Shown here: positions 16,303 through 25,498 of the stretch, piece by piece
Position numbering within the stretch: the first letter of the stretch is position 1
How the letters are laid out: each line of letters opens with the position of its first letter
NCBI RefSeq assembly: GCF_031624395.1
Contig: NZ_JAMQON010000001.1
Coordinates: forward strand, 124,001-188,000
DNA length: 64,000 bases
Direction of reading: 5' to 3'
From: Halomicroarcula saliterrae
Lineage (GTDB): Archaea > Halobacteriota > Halobacteria > Halobacteriales > Haloarculaceae
Program-made: the position numbers and the translations under genes
The notes under the pieces: model-generated
The model's database searches: none
Seen by the model: only the letters and a program-made list of their open reading frames with translations
Told to the model about the DNA's origin: nothing

Positions 16303-18984
16303 GTGCGATTCCAGCGTGTCTCCATGGAGCATTTCAAGTGTTACGACGACGCCGACCTCGCGCTAGACCCCGGCGTGACGGTCATCCACGGGCTCAACGG
16401 CAGCGGGAAGTCCTCGCTGCTTGAGGCCTGTTTCTTCGCCCTCTACGGCTCGAAGGCCATCGACGAGAAGCTGGAGGACGTGGTCACCATCGGCGCCGAC
16501 GACTGTACCGTCGAGCTGTGGTTCGCGCACGCGGGCGGGGAGTACCACCTCACTCGACGGGTGCGGAACACGGGCGAGCGCGCGACGACGGCGAAATGCG
16601 TTCTGGAGACCCCGGACGACACCTTCGAGGGAGCCCGGGCGGTCCGCCGCCGTATCACCGAACTCCTCCGGATGGACAGCGAGGCGTTCGTCAACTGCGC
16701 CTACGTCCGCCAGGGCGAGGTGAACAAGCTCATCAACGCCTCCGCGAGCGACCGACAGGACATGCTCGACGACCTCCTCCAGCTCGGGAAGCTGGAGGAG
16801 TACCGCGAACGGGCCAGCGACGCCCGCGTCGGGGTCAAGCGGGTCCGCGAGGACAAACAGAGCCGGCTCGACCAGCTGGACGACCAGATAACGGAAAAAG
16901 AGGAGAAAGGCCTCCACGACCGGCTGAACGCGCTGGAGACCCGACTGGCGGAGACGACCGCCGACATCGAGCGCATCGAGGGCCAGCGCGAGACGGCCGC
17001 CGAGACGCTCGAACAGGCGAGGGCGGTCCTCGAGGAGTACGAGGAGCGCCGGGAGCAACTGACCGAACTCGGCGGCGACATCGAGACGCTGGAAGCGGAG
17101 ATAACCGAGACGGAGGCCGAGCGCCAGGAGCTGAAAGAGCGCGTCTCGGCGCTGAAAGCCGAACGCGAGGAGCTGGCCGCTGACTTCGACGAGACGCTCG
17201 CCGAGACCGACCTCGACGAGGCCGACCCGGAGCGCGTCACGTCCCGAATCGAGACGCTGGAGGAGCGCGCGGAGGAGCTGCGCTCGCGCATCGAATCCCG
17301 GAAAGTCGAGGCACAGAAACACAGCAGCGAGGCCGAGTCGCGGGAGGCCGAGGCCGAGGACCTGCAGTCCCGCGCCGAGGCGAAACGTGACGAGGCCGAC
17401 GACCTCGAATCCGACATCGAAGACGCGCGCGCGACCGTCGCGACGCGGCGCGAGAAACTCGACGATATCGACGAACAGATACAGCGGCTCGAAGCCCGGT
17501 TCGCGGACAGCGATGTCGACCGTGCGGACGCGACGGACCGCCGCGACTCCGTCGCTGCCGACCTCGACGAGGCCCGCCAGCGGGTGACCGAGCTGGAGAC
17601 GAAACTGGCGAGCGAGCGCGACTCGCTCCGGGAGGCCGAGGCGCTGCTCGACGAGGGGAAATGTCCCGAATGCGGTCAGGACGTGGCCGAGTCCCCACAC
17701 GTCGACTCTATCGAGGACGACCGCGAGCGGGTCGCGGAGCTGGAGTCGTCCCTCGAAGCCGCTCGCGAGACCGTCGAGACGCTCGAAGGCGAGCTGGAAC
17801 GAACCGAGTCGCTGGCCGACGCGGCCGACCGGCTGGCCACGCTCGAATCGAACCGGGCCAACGTCGTTCAGCTCATCGAGGAGAAAGAATCGGGGCTGGA
17901 CGCCGACGAGACCCGCATCGAGGAGCTGCGGGAGTCCGCTGAAGAACTCGAAGCCGAGGCCGAGGAGAAACGCGACGCCGCGACCGCGGCCGAGGAACTG
18001 GCCGCCGAGTCCCGCTCGGTAATCGGCGAGTGCAACCAGGAACACCAGCAGGTCAAACAGTCTATCCAGCGGTTAGAGCAGGTGGAGACCCTCCTCGACG
18101 CCGTCGACGAGCGCGAGAGCGACATCGAGCAACTGCGGGAGAAACGCGCCCAGCAGGACGCGATGAACGAACAGCGCCGCGAGCGCCTCGCGGAGAAACG
18201 GGAGCGACGGCAGGAACTGGCCGAACAGGTCGACGAGGACCGCATCGAGGAGGCCCGTTCCGAGACGGACCGCGCCGCGGACTACATCGAGAAGGCGGAC
18301 GCCAAGCTCGCGGAACTGCGCGACCAACGCGACGAGACGCAGGCGGCTATCGGGGGCGTCGAGAACGAACTCGCGGAGCTAGAGACGCTCCGCGAGCAGC
18401 GCGAGGAGCTGGCCGCCACCGTCTCGAAGCTCGAAGCCCTGTACGACGAGAGCGAGCAGCTCCAGGAGATGTACGGCACGCTCCGCGCGGAGCTGCGCCG
18501 GCGCAACGTCGAGACGCTCGAACGGATGCTCAACGAGACGTTCTCTCTGGTGTACCAGAACGATTCGTACTCGCACATCGAACTCGACGGCGAGTACCAG
18601 CTGACGGTGTTCCAGAAGGACGGGGACCCGCTGGAGCCCGAACAGCTCTCGGGCGGCGAGCGGGCGCTGTTCAATCTCAGCCTGCGGTGTGCCATCTACC
18701 GGCTGCTCGCCGAGGGTATCGAGGGCGCGGCACCGATGCCGCCGCTCATCCTCGACGAGCCGACGGTGTTTCTCGACTCGGGTCACGTCACGCAGTTACT
18801 GGACCTCGTGGCGTACATGCGCGACGAGGTCGGCGTCGACCAGATTCTGGTCGTCAGCCACGACGACGAGCTCGTCGGCGCGGCCGACGACCTCGTCCGG
18901 GTGGAGAAAAACGCCACGTCCAACCGCTCGCACGTCTCCCGGGTCGACCGCATCGAGGAGACGGTGGCCGAACTTGCCGACTAG
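16303..18984 (+). CDS. rad50: DNA double-strand break repair ATPase Rad50
   Basis: SMC-like ATPase partner of Mre11. From the GTG at 16303 (893 residues): Walker A GLNGSGKSS near residue 30, Q-loop region YVRQGEVNKLI, two long coiled-coil arms, the zinc hook CPEC near residue 454 for dimerisation, then the ABC signature LSGGERALFNLSLR and Walker B LILDEPTVFLD, with an H-loop in VVSHDDE. The length is normal for archaeal Rad50. The GTG sits 13 nt after the mre11 stop, and VRFQRVSMEHFKCY is the expected N-terminus, so the ATG further upstream inside mre11 is rejected. The stop overlaps the convergent small gene by 4 nt. Confidence 0.95.
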   Translation: MRFQRVSMEHFKCYDDADLALDPGVTVIHGLNGSGKSSLLEACFFALYGSKAIDEKLEDVVTIGADDCTVELWFAHAGGEYHLTRRVRNTGERATTAKCVLETPDDTFEGARAVRRRITELLRMDSEAFVNCAYVRQGEVNKLINASASDRQDMLDDLLQLGKLEEYRERASDARVGVKRVREDKQSRLDQLDDQITEKEEKGLHDRLNALETRLAETTADIERIEGQRETAAETLEQARAVLEEYEERREQLTELGGDIETLEAEITETEAERQELKERVSALKAEREELAADFDETLAETDLDEADPERVTSRIETLEERAEELRSRIESRKVEAQKHSSEAESREAEAEDLQSRAEAKRDEADDLESDIEDARATVATRREKLDDIDEQIQRLEARFADSDVDRADATDRRDSVAADLDEARQRVTELETKLASERDSLREAEALLDEGKCPECGQDVAESPHVDSIEDDRERVAELESSLEAARETVETLEGELERTESLADAADRLATLESNRANVVQLIEEKESGLDADETRIEELRESAEELEAEAEEKRDAATAAEELAAESRSVIGECNQEHQQVKQSIQRLEQVETLLDAVDERESDIEQLREKRAQQDAMNEQRRERLAEKRERRQELAEQVDEDRIEEARSETDRAADYIEKADAKLAELRDQRDETQAAIGGVENELAELETLREQREELAATVSKLEALYDESEQLQEMYGTLRAELRRRNVETLERMLNETFSLVYQNDSYSHIELDGEYQLTVFQKDGDPLEPEQLSGGERALFNLSLRCAIYRLLAEGIEGAAPMPPLILDEPTVFLDSGHVTQLLDLVAYMRDEVGVDQILVVSHDDELVGAADDLVRVEKNATSNRSHVSRVDRIEETVAELAD

Positions 18985-19403
18985 CTCGTGAGGAAGGCGA
19001 CCGCATCGGTCGCCGTGTCGGTGGTGTCGTACCCCCGCTGGCCGAACACGTCGGCCTCCTCGACGAGCCCCGCCGCGCGGAACTCCCCGAGCAGGCCGTG
19101 GAGGTCGCTCTCACAGAGGTCGTAGCTGTCGAGCAGCTCGTGGACCGACAGCGGACCCCGCGTGTCGAGTTCGACGAGCAGCCCGAGCGCGTGCTCGTCG
19201 TGGGCCGCCGTAACCACCGTCCGCACCGCGTCGGGGACGGCGGTCGCGGCGGTCGCGAGCGGCGACTCGCCGTCGACGGACGCCAGTTTCTCGTTGGCGA
19301 CGTGGCGCTCGGCGCCGGTCTTGGGGTCCCGGACGAGACTCGACTCGCTCGATTCCTTCAGGAGAATGTAGTGTGTCCCCGACTCGTCGCGGACGGTGCG
19401 CAT
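18981..19403 (-). CDS. Conserved haloarchaeal protein with C-terminal winged-helix-like part
   Basis: A 140-residue protein. The N-terminal 40 residues (MRTVRDESGTHYILLKESSE...VRDPKTGAERHV) form a short beta-rich domain. The C-terminal half (about residues 60-140), with LGLLVELDTRGPLSVHELLDSYDLCESDLHGLLGEFRAAG, looks like a winged helix-turn-helix. From memory it matches the haloarchaeal DUF7346 family. It is convergent with rad50, overlapping by 4 nt at the stop codons, a compact arrangement that may allow antisense interference at the 3' ends. DNA binding is plausible but not shown. Confidence 0.72.
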   Translation of the reverse strand: MRTVRDESGTHYILLKESSESSLVRDPKTGAERHVANEKLASVDGESPLATAATAVPDAVRTVVTAAHDEHALGLLVELDTRGPLSVHELLDSYDLCESDLHGLLGEFRAAGLVEEADVFGQRGYDTTDTATDAVAFLTS

Positions 19404-19427
19404 GCCCGCAGTAGCTGTCGGGCGTGG

Positions 19428-19814
19428 TTAGCCGTTGTGGTCCGGTTCGCCGCCGTCTGCCGGCGCCCCGTCTTCGGCCGCGTCGTCGCTGTCACGCTGT
19501 TTCGTGAACCGACGGTAGCGGAAGTAGCCGTAGGCGGCCGCAATGGCGCCGACGAGGGTGATACGGACGCCCAGGTCGACGTCGCCCTCGAAGTAGGCGA
19601 TCATTGGCCCGACCGACAGCGCCAGTAGGGCGACGTTGAACACGACGACGAGCTTCCAGAACAGCGCCGTCACGTCGTTGTTGGCCGCGCCCTCCGGTGG
19701 ACTGGGCGCCTCCGGAACGTCGGGGCCGAGGCTCGACGGGTCGAACTCGTCGGGCTCGAATGGGCTCTTCTCTGAGAGGACGCCCTCGCCGTCCTCGTCG
19801 GGACCGTCAAGCAC
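19428..19814 (-). CDS. Small membrane protein (DUF7322-like)
   Basis: A 128-residue protein: an acidic N-terminal region of about 50 residues (LDGPDEDGEGVLSEKSPFEP...), then two membrane helices (about residues 55-75 and 82-103, LFWKLVVVFNVALLALSVGPM and RITLVGAIAAAYGYFRY), and a charged C-terminal tail. The GTG at 19814 is taken as start because a TTTTA box sits about 28 nt upstream (19840-19844) and the acidic sequence begins there; the frame is open to 19898. It resembles a haloarchaeal family I remember as DUF7322; the function is unknown. Confidence 0.68.
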   Translation of the reverse strand: MLDGPDEDGEGVLSEKSPFEPDEFDPSSLGPDVPEAPSPPEGAANNDVTALFWKLVVVFNVALLALSVGPMIAYFEGDVDLGVRITLVGAIAAAYGYFRYRRFTKQRDSDDAAEDGAPADGGEPDHNG

Positions 19815-19852
19815 GAGTACCGGTCGGACCGCGACGGGTAAAAGGACTTCTT

Positions 19853-20044
19853 TCAGGCCAGTTCGTTCAGCGCGACGGTCGTATCTGTCTGCACCCACGC
19901 GAGCGGGTTCTGTGCGTCGTAGAACACCGTCCCCTCCTCGGTCTCGTACGTCTCGGTGGTCTGCACTGCCTCGGGAAGCGCAGGGTCCGACCGGAGGTCG
20001 TCCGCCCTATCCGACTCGCCGTCGGGAGATGCGTGGTGCGACAT
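19853..20044 (-). CDS. Small acidic protein (DUF7331-like)
   Basis: A 63-residue soluble acidic protein, MSHHASPDGESDRADD at the N-terminus and a conserved-looking end (TYETEEGTVFYDAQNPLAWVQ...). From memory this is the haloarchaeal DUF7331 micro-protein family. The start at 20044 is the first ATG of the acidic part; the frame is open far upstream only as shadow of polB. A TATA-like AGTATATGG lies about 35 nt upstream. It is divergent from polB with about 130 bp between the start codons, so the two share a promoter region. Confidence 0.68.
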   Translation of the reverse strand: MSHHASPDGESDRADDLRSDPALPEAVQTTETYETEEGTVFYDAQNPLAWVQTDTTVALNELA

Positions 20045-20147
20045 GGCAGGTCGTCTGTGGGTATGCCAGTCTTTACCATATACTTTCTGCCTGTGACAAT
20101 CCTTTACAGTCCCTCCGGGCGGCGGGTGACGCCGCCGACCGCCGACG

Positions 20148-20155
20148 TTTTTATG
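20148..20155 (+). promoter_or_regulatory. TATA-like box of polB
   Basis: TTTTTATG at 22-29 nt before the polB ATG at 20177, consistent with a leaderless or near-leaderless transcript. It also separates the real start from about 480 nt of open but arginine-rich upstream frame. Confidence 0.55.
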
Positions 20156-20176
20156 TACCGTCTCGAAGACCGGGCA

Positions 20177-22981
20177 ATGAGTGAGGACAGCCAGCGTACC
20201 TTTGGGGATTTCGTCAGCGAGGGGGACGATGGCGACCGGCCGACGGCGGAGGCCGCGGCCATCGCGGGCAACGGCGACGGGGGCGCGAGCGTCGTCGACA
20301 TCGACGAACGCCAGTTCCAGCCGGTCGAGGAGACCGTGGAGTTCGTGGTCACGCAGGTCGACTACACCGTCGAGGGCCGGGGCGACGATGAGTTCCCCGT
20401 CGTCCACGTCTTCGGCCGGACCGACGACAACGAGCCGGTCCACGCGCGGGTCTACGAGTTCAAACCGTACTTCTATGCCCCGACCAGCAGCGTCGCCGAG
20501 GACCGACTCCGCCAGTACGACAACATCACCGGTTGGGAGGAGACCGACGGAGAGGGCGAGCCCTACGAGTCCATCCGCGGCGAGCGCCTGACCAAGATAT
20601 TCGGCCAGACGCCCCGCGACGTCGGGCAGATGCGTGACGACTTCGACCACTACGAGGCGGACATCCTCTTTCCCAACCGCCTGCTCATCGACAAGGACAT
20701 CACGAGCGGCGTGCGGGTGCCCGCTCGCGAACTCGACGACGGCAGCCTGAAGGTCCACCACGAGGAGCTGCGCCCGGTCGAGGCGACCGCCGACCCGCGG
20801 GTCAACACCTTCGACATCGAGGTCGACGACCGCCACGGCTTCCCCGAGGACGGCGAACAGACCATCGTCTGTCTCACCTCCCACGACTCCTACACGGACG
20901 AGTACGTCGTCTGGCTCTACGAGTCGCCCGACGGCATCGAGGGACCGGAGGCGCTCTCGGGCTACGACCCAATTCGGGACGACGCCGACCTGGCGGCCGA
21001 CGTGCGCATCTTCGAAGAAGAGGCGGCGATGCTGGATGCCTTCATCGGCTACATCGAGGACACCGACCCGGACGTGCTGACGGGGTGGAACTTCGACGAC
21101 TTCGACGCGCCCTATCTGCTGGACCGCATCGAGGCGCTCCAGAGCTTCGACCACGACTACGACCTGAACATCGACCGCTTATCGAGAGTGGACGAGGTGT
21201 GGCGAAGCGACTGGCGGGGGCCGGATATCAAGGGCCGTGTCGTCTTCGACCTGCTCTATGCCTACAAGCGAACCCAGTTCACCGAACTCGAATCGTACCG
21301 ACTCGACGCCGTCGGCGAGCAGGAACTGGGCGTCGGGAAGGAGCGGTACACCGGCGATATCGGCGACCTCTGGGAGCAAGAGCCCGAGCGCTTGCTGGAG
21401 TACAACCTCCGCGACGTGGAGCTGTGTGTCGAACTCGACCGCGAGCAGGACATCATCGACTTCTGGGACGAGGTCCGTACCTTTGTTGGGTGCAAACTGG
21501 AGGACGCGACGACGCCCGGTGACGCCGTCGACATGTACGTCCTGCACGAACTCCACGGCGAGTACGCGCTCCCATCGAAGGGCCAACAGGAGAGCGAGGA
21601 CTACGAGGGCGGGGCCGTCTTCGACCCCATCACCGGGGTTCGTGAGAACGTCACCGTGCTGGACCTGAAGTCGCTCTACCCGATGTGTATGGTGACGACC
21701 AACGCCAGCCCCGAGACGAAGGTCGACCCCGACGTATACGACGGCGAGACCTACCGCGCGCCCAACGGGACCCACTTCCGGAAGGAGCCGGACGGCGTCA
21801 TCCGGTCGATGGTCGACGAACTCCTGACAGAACGCGAGGAAAAGAAGTCCCAGCGGAACAGCTACGACCCCGATAATCCGGAGTACGAGCGCTTAGACCG
21901 GCAGCAAGCAGCCGTCAAGGTGATAATGAACTCGCTGTATGGGGTGCTGGGATGGGACCGGTTCCGCCTCTACGACAAGGAGATGGGCGCGGCCGTCACC
22001 GCCACGGGGCGGGAGGTCATCGACTACACGGACGAGGTCGTCGAAGACGAGGGATACGAGGTCGTGTACGGAGACACCGACTCCGTCATGCTCCAGCTCG
22101 GGGACATCGGCCCAGCCGACCTCGATGGCGAGGCCGAGGTCACCGACGAGATGCGCGAGAAACACCCGGAGATGGACGACGACGAACTCGGGCTCATCGC
22201 GGCGACCATCCAGAAGGGGTTCGAGCTGGAGGACATCATCAACGCCTCGTACGACGAGTTCGCCAGCGAGCGGTTGCACGCCGAGGAACACCGCTTCCAG
22301 ATAGAGTTCGAGAAGCTCTACCGGCGCTTCTTCCAGGCGGGCAAGAAGAAGCGGTACGCGGGCCACATCGTCTGGAAGGAGGGAAAACACGTCGACAGCA
22401 TCGACATCACCGGCTTCGAGTACCAGCGGTCCGACATCGCGCCCATCACCAAGCGCGTCCAGAAGGAGGTCATCGACCGCATCGTCCACGGGGAGGACGC
22501 CGAGAACATCAAGAGCTACGTCGGCGAGGTCATCGAGGACTATCAAGCCGGGAACGTCGACTACGACGACGTGGGTATCCCGGGCGGTATCGGGAAGAAA
22601 CTCGACAACTACGACACCGACACCGCACAGGTCCGGGGCGCGAAGTACGCCAACCTCCTGCTGGGGACGAACTTCCAGAGCGGGTCGAAACCCAAGCGGC
22701 TCTACCTCGACCGCGTGCACGCCGACTTCTGGGACCGGGTCGAGGCCGAGGCGGGTCTGGACGCCTCGACCGACCCGCTGTACGGCGAGTTCCGCCGGGA
22801 CCCCGACGTTATCTGCTTCGAGTACGCCGACCAGATCCCCGAGGAGTTCGAGGTCGACTGGGACAAGATGCTGGACAAGACGCTGAAAGGGCCTATCGCG
22901 CGGATTCTGGAGGCGCTGGACATCTCCTGGGACGAGGTCAAATCCGGCCAGGAGCAGACCGGTCTCGGCCAGTACATGTAA
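20177..22981 (+). CDS. polB: DNA polymerase family B (PolB1-type)
   Basis: Replicative/repair DNA-dependent DNA polymerase with proofreading 3'-5' exonuclease, 934 residues. Exonuclease motifs: Exo I FDIEVDD (213-218), Exo II GWNFDDFD (303-310), Exo III YNLRDVEL (409-416). Polymerase motifs: A DLKSLYPM (496-503), B KVIMNSLYG (581-589), C YGDTDSV (631-637). The acidic insertions are typical of halophiles. No intein interrupts motifs A, B or C, although these are classical intein sites in archaeal PolB genes. The N-terminal 40 residues are acidic and low complexity. The start at 20177 is fixed by the promoter box. Confidence 0.95.
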   Translation: MSEDSQRTFGDFVSEGDDGDRPTAEAAAIAGNGDGGASVVDIDERQFQPVEETVEFVVTQVDYTVEGRGDDEFPVVHVFGRTDDNEPVHARVYEFKPYFYAPTSSVAEDRLRQYDNITGWEETDGEGEPYESIRGERLTKIFGQTPRDVGQMRDDFDHYEADILFPNRLLIDKDITSGVRVPARELDDGSLKVHHEELRPVEATADPRVNTFDIEVDDRHGFPEDGEQTIVCLTSHDSYTDEYVVWLYESPDGIEGPEALSGYDPIRDDADLAADVRIFEEEAAMLDAFIGYIEDTDPDVLTGWNFDDFDAPYLLDRIEALQSFDHDYDLNIDRLSRVDEVWRSDWRGPDIKGRVVFDLLYAYKRTQFTELESYRLDAVGEQELGVGKERYTGDIGDLWEQEPERLLEYNLRDVELCVELDREQDIIDFWDEVRTFVGCKLEDATTPGDAVDMYVLHELHGEYALPSKGQQESEDYEGGAVFDPITGVRENVTVLDLKSLYPMCMVTTNASPETKVDPDVYDGETYRAPNGTHFRKEPDGVIRSMVDELLTEREEKKSQRNSYDPDNPEYERLDRQQAAVKVIMNSLYGVLGWDRFRLYDKEMGAAVTATGREVIDYTDEVVEDEGYEVVYGDTDSVMLQLGDIGPADLDGEAEVTDEMREKHPEMDDDELGLIAATIQKGFELEDIINASYDEFASERLHAEEHRFQIEFEKLYRRFFQAGKKKRYAGHIVWKEGKHVDSIDITGFEYQRSDIAPITKRVQKEVIDRIVHGEDAENIKSYVGEVIEDYQAGNVDYDDVGIPGGIGKKLDNYDTDTAQVRGAKYANLLLGTNFQSGSKPKRLYLDRVHADFWDRVEAEAGLDASTDPLYGEFRRDPDVICFEYADQIPEEFEVDWDKMLDKTLKGPIARILEALDISWDEVKSGQEQTGLGQYM

Positions 22982-23073
22982 CGCCGCGGAGCGGTGCCTT
23001 TTCGGCCAAGAAAATATTATTTCTGGATAGCGAAATCGAGTTCGCGGCAATGCGAAAGCTTGATGGGGGAAAA

Positions 23074-23090
23074 CAACCTTGTTTCGGTTG
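23074..23090. promoter_or_regulatory. Inverted repeat in the sufC leader
   Basis: CAACC-N7-GGTTG lies 14-30 nt before the sufC ATG, downstream of an AT-rich stretch at about 23008-23025 that could hold the promoter. It could be an operator or a small leader hairpin for the suf operon; the arms are only 5 bp, so this is weak. Confidence 0.25.
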
Positions 23091-23103
23091 ACCTAAGACT
23101 ACC

Positions 23104-24030
23104 ATGGCAGTACTCGAAATCAACAATCTACACGCGGAAGTTGCAGAGGAAGGCGGTGAGACAATCCTTCGCGGTGTGAATCTCGAAGTGGAGTCCGGCG
23201 AAATTCACGCCCTGATGGGGCCCAACGGCTCGGGCAAGTCGACCACGGCGAAGGTTATCGCCGGCCACCCGGCCTACGAAGTCACCGACGGCGAGGTCCT
23301 CATCCACCTCGAAGACGACGAGTTCGGCGAGGACTTCGAGATTCCCGACGACCTCCGGACGTGGGACCTGCTCGACCTCGAACCAAACGAGCGCGCCGCG
23401 CTGGGCGTGTTCCTCGGGTTCCAGTACCCCGCCGAAATCGAGGGCGTGACCATGGTCAACTTCCTCCGGACGGCGCTCAACGCCAAGCTCGAAGAGCGCG
23501 AGGAGCTGTTCGAGGACGAGGAAGAAGAGGCCGAAGAGAGCGAGGCCACCAAGGAGGACGCCGCCGGCTACGACACCTCCCCGATGGAGGGTAACGTCGA
23601 GGAAGGCGAGGTCGGCGTCGCCGAGTTCCAGGAGATACTCCAGGAGAAGATGGAGCAACTGGACATGGACGAGAAGTTCGCCTCGCGCTACCTCAACGCC
23701 GGCTTCTCCGGCGGCGAGAAGAAGCAAAACGAGGTCCTGCAGGCCGCCATCCTCGAACCGTCCGTCGCCGTGCTCGACGAGATCGACTCCGGGCTGGATA
23801 TCGACCGTCTGCAGGATGTCTCCGAGGGAATCAACGCGCTGCGCGACGAGCAGGGCGCCGGCATCCTCCAGATCACCCACTACCAGCGCATCCTCGACTA
23901 CGTCGAACCCGACCACGTCCACGTGATGCTCGACGGCCAGATCGCCCAGAGCGGCGGTCCGGAACTCGCCGAGAAACTCGAGGACGAGGGATACGACTGG
24001 GTCCGCGAGGAAGCCTACGAGGCCGCATAA
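23104..24030 (+). CDS. sufC: Fe-S cluster assembly ATPase SufC
   Basis: ABC-type ATPase of the SUF iron-sulfur cluster scaffold, working with SufB and SufD in the cytoplasm. 308 residues: Walker A GPNGSGKST (39-47), ABC signature FSGGEKKQNE (near 200) and Walker B AVLDEIDSG (near 222), with the H-switch in QITHYQR. Bacterial SufC has about 250 residues; the extra length is an acidic insertion at about residues 120-175 (ELFEDEEEEAEESEATKED...), a halophile-type elaboration inside the helical subdomain. First gene of sufCBD, 35 nt before sufB. Confidence 0.95.
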   Translation: MAVLEINNLHAEVAEEGGETILRGVNLEVESGEIHALMGPNGSGKSTTAKVIAGHPAYEVTDGEVLIHLEDDEFGEDFEIPDDLRTWDLLDLEPNERAALGVFLGFQYPAEIEGVTMVNFLRTALNAKLEEREELFEDEEEEAEESEATKEDAAGYDTSPMEGNVEEGEVGVAEFQEILQEKMEQLDMDEKFASRYLNAGFSGGEKKQNEVLQAAILEPSVAVLDEIDSGLDIDRLQDVSEGINALRDEQGAGILQITHYQRILDYVEPDHVHVMLDGQIAQSGGPELAEKLEDEGYDWVREEAYEAA

Positions 24031-24065
24031 CACCCATACGTCCACACCACTAACCCATACATATC

Positions 24066-25496
24066 ATGAGCTCAGACCAAGACCACCTCAAAGAAACCGA
24101 CACCGAAGCCCGCTTCGAGTTCAAGAAGGACGAGAAGTCCGCCTTCGAGACCGAGAAGGGCCTCACCGAGGAGACCGTGCGGGTCATCTCGGAAGACAAG
24201 GACGAACCCGAGTGGATGCTCCAGCGCCGCCTGCGCGCGCTGAAGCAGTTCCAGGAGATGCCGATGCCGGAGGGCTGGCCCGGAGCGCCCGACCTCTCGG
24301 AAGTCGACATCGACCACATCGTCCCCTACATCCGCCCGGACATCGAGACACGCGGCGGCGCGGAGAACTGGGAAGACCTCCCGGAAGAGATCCAGGACAC
24401 CTTCGACAAACTGGGCATCCCCGAAGCCGAGAAGAACGCCCTCTCGGGCGTCGGCGCCCAGTACGAATCGGAGATCGTCTACCAGAACATGCAGGAGCGC
24501 TGGGAGGAGAAAGGCGTCATCTTCTGTGACATGGACAAGGCGGTCCAGGAGCACGAAGAACTCGTCAAAGAGCACTTCATGACGAAGTGTGTCCCCCCGA
24601 GCGACAACAAGTTCGCCGCGCTCCACGGGGCCGTCTGGTCCGGTGGCTCCTTCGTCTACATCCCGGAAGACACCACGGTCAACATGCCCGTGCAGGCGTA
24701 CTTCCGCATGAACTCCGAGGGGATGGGCCAGTTCGAGCACACGCTCATCATCGCCGAGGAGAACTCGGAGGTCCACTACATCGAGGGCTGTTCCGCCCCG
24801 AAGTACTCGGCGTTCAACCTCCACAGCGGTGGGGTCGAAGTGTTCGTCGGCGAGAACGCCCACGTCCAGTACTCGACCGTGCAGAACTGGTCGAAGAACA
24901 CGTACAACCTCAACACCAAGCGCGCCATCTGTGAGGCCGAAGGGACCATGGAGTGGGTCTCGGGCAGCATGGGCTCGAAGGCCACGATGCTGTACCCCTC
25001 CACCGTCCTCAAGGGCCCCGGCGCGACGGACAACCACATCACCATCGCCATGGCCGGCGAGGGACAGGACATCGACACCGGCGCGAAGGTCTACCACAAC
25101 GCGCCCGACACGAAGTCCACCATCGAGTCCAAGTCCATCGCGAAGGACGGCGGCCGCACGAACTACCGCGGGCTCGTCCACATCGCCGACGGCGCCGAGG
25201 ACTCCTCGACTTCGGTCGAGTGTGACGCCCTGATGTTCGACAACGACTCCACCTCCGATACGATGCCGTACATGGAGATTCAGGAGTCGAAAGTCGACGT
25301 CGCCCACGAGGCGACCGTCGGCAAGATCGGCGACGAGGACGTCTTCTACCTCCAGTCCCGTGGACTGGACGACGACGACGCAAAGCAGATGATCGTCGCC
25401 GGCTTCATCGAGCCGATCACGGAGGAGCTGCCGATCGAGTACGCGGTCGAACTGAACCGTCTCATCGAGCTGGAGATGGAGGGGTCGCTCGGATAA
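24066..25496 (+). CDS. sufB: Fe-S cluster assembly scaffold SufB
   Basis: 476-residue scaffold subunit on which nascent Fe-S clusters are built with SufC and SufD. The SufBD-type beta-helix core is evident (TKRAICEAEGTMEWVSGSMGSKATMLYPS, then SKSIAKDGGRTNYRGLVHI). The C-terminal FYLQSRGLDDDDAKQMIVAGFIEP motif is the family hallmark. The N-terminus is strongly charged, as in other haloarchaeal SufB. It lies 35 nt after sufC and 2 nt before sufD, consistent with one polycistronic mRNA. The mechanism is taken from the family, not from this sequence. Confidence 0.95.
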   Translation: MSSDQDHLKETDTEARFEFKKDEKSAFETEKGLTEETVRVISEDKDEPEWMLQRRLRALKQFQEMPMPEGWPGAPDLSEVDIDHIVPYIRPDIETRGGAENWEDLPEEIQDTFDKLGIPEAEKNALSGVGAQYESEIVYQNMQERWEEKGVIFCDMDKAVQEHEELVKEHFMTKCVPPSDNKFAALHGAVWSGGSFVYIPEDTTVNMPVQAYFRMNSEGMGQFEHTLIIAEENSEVHYIEGCSAPKYSAFNLHSGGVEVFVGENAHVQYSTVQNWSKNTYNLNTKRAICEAEGTMEWVSGSMGSKATMLYPSTVLKGPGATDNHITIAMAGEGQDIDTGAKVYHNAPDTKSTIESKSIAKDGGRTNYRGLVHIADGAEDSSTSVECDALMFDNDSTSDTMPYMEIQESKVDVAHEATVGKIGDEDVFYLQSRGLDDDDAKQMIVAGFIEPITEELPIEYAVELNRLIELEMEGSLG

Positions 25497-25498
25497 CC

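Noticed and set aside
16363-18045. 560-codon minus-strand ORF opposite rad50
   Set aside because: Antisense mirror of the coiled coil; the Leu/Phe/Arg pattern comes from complementing Glu/Lys heptads.
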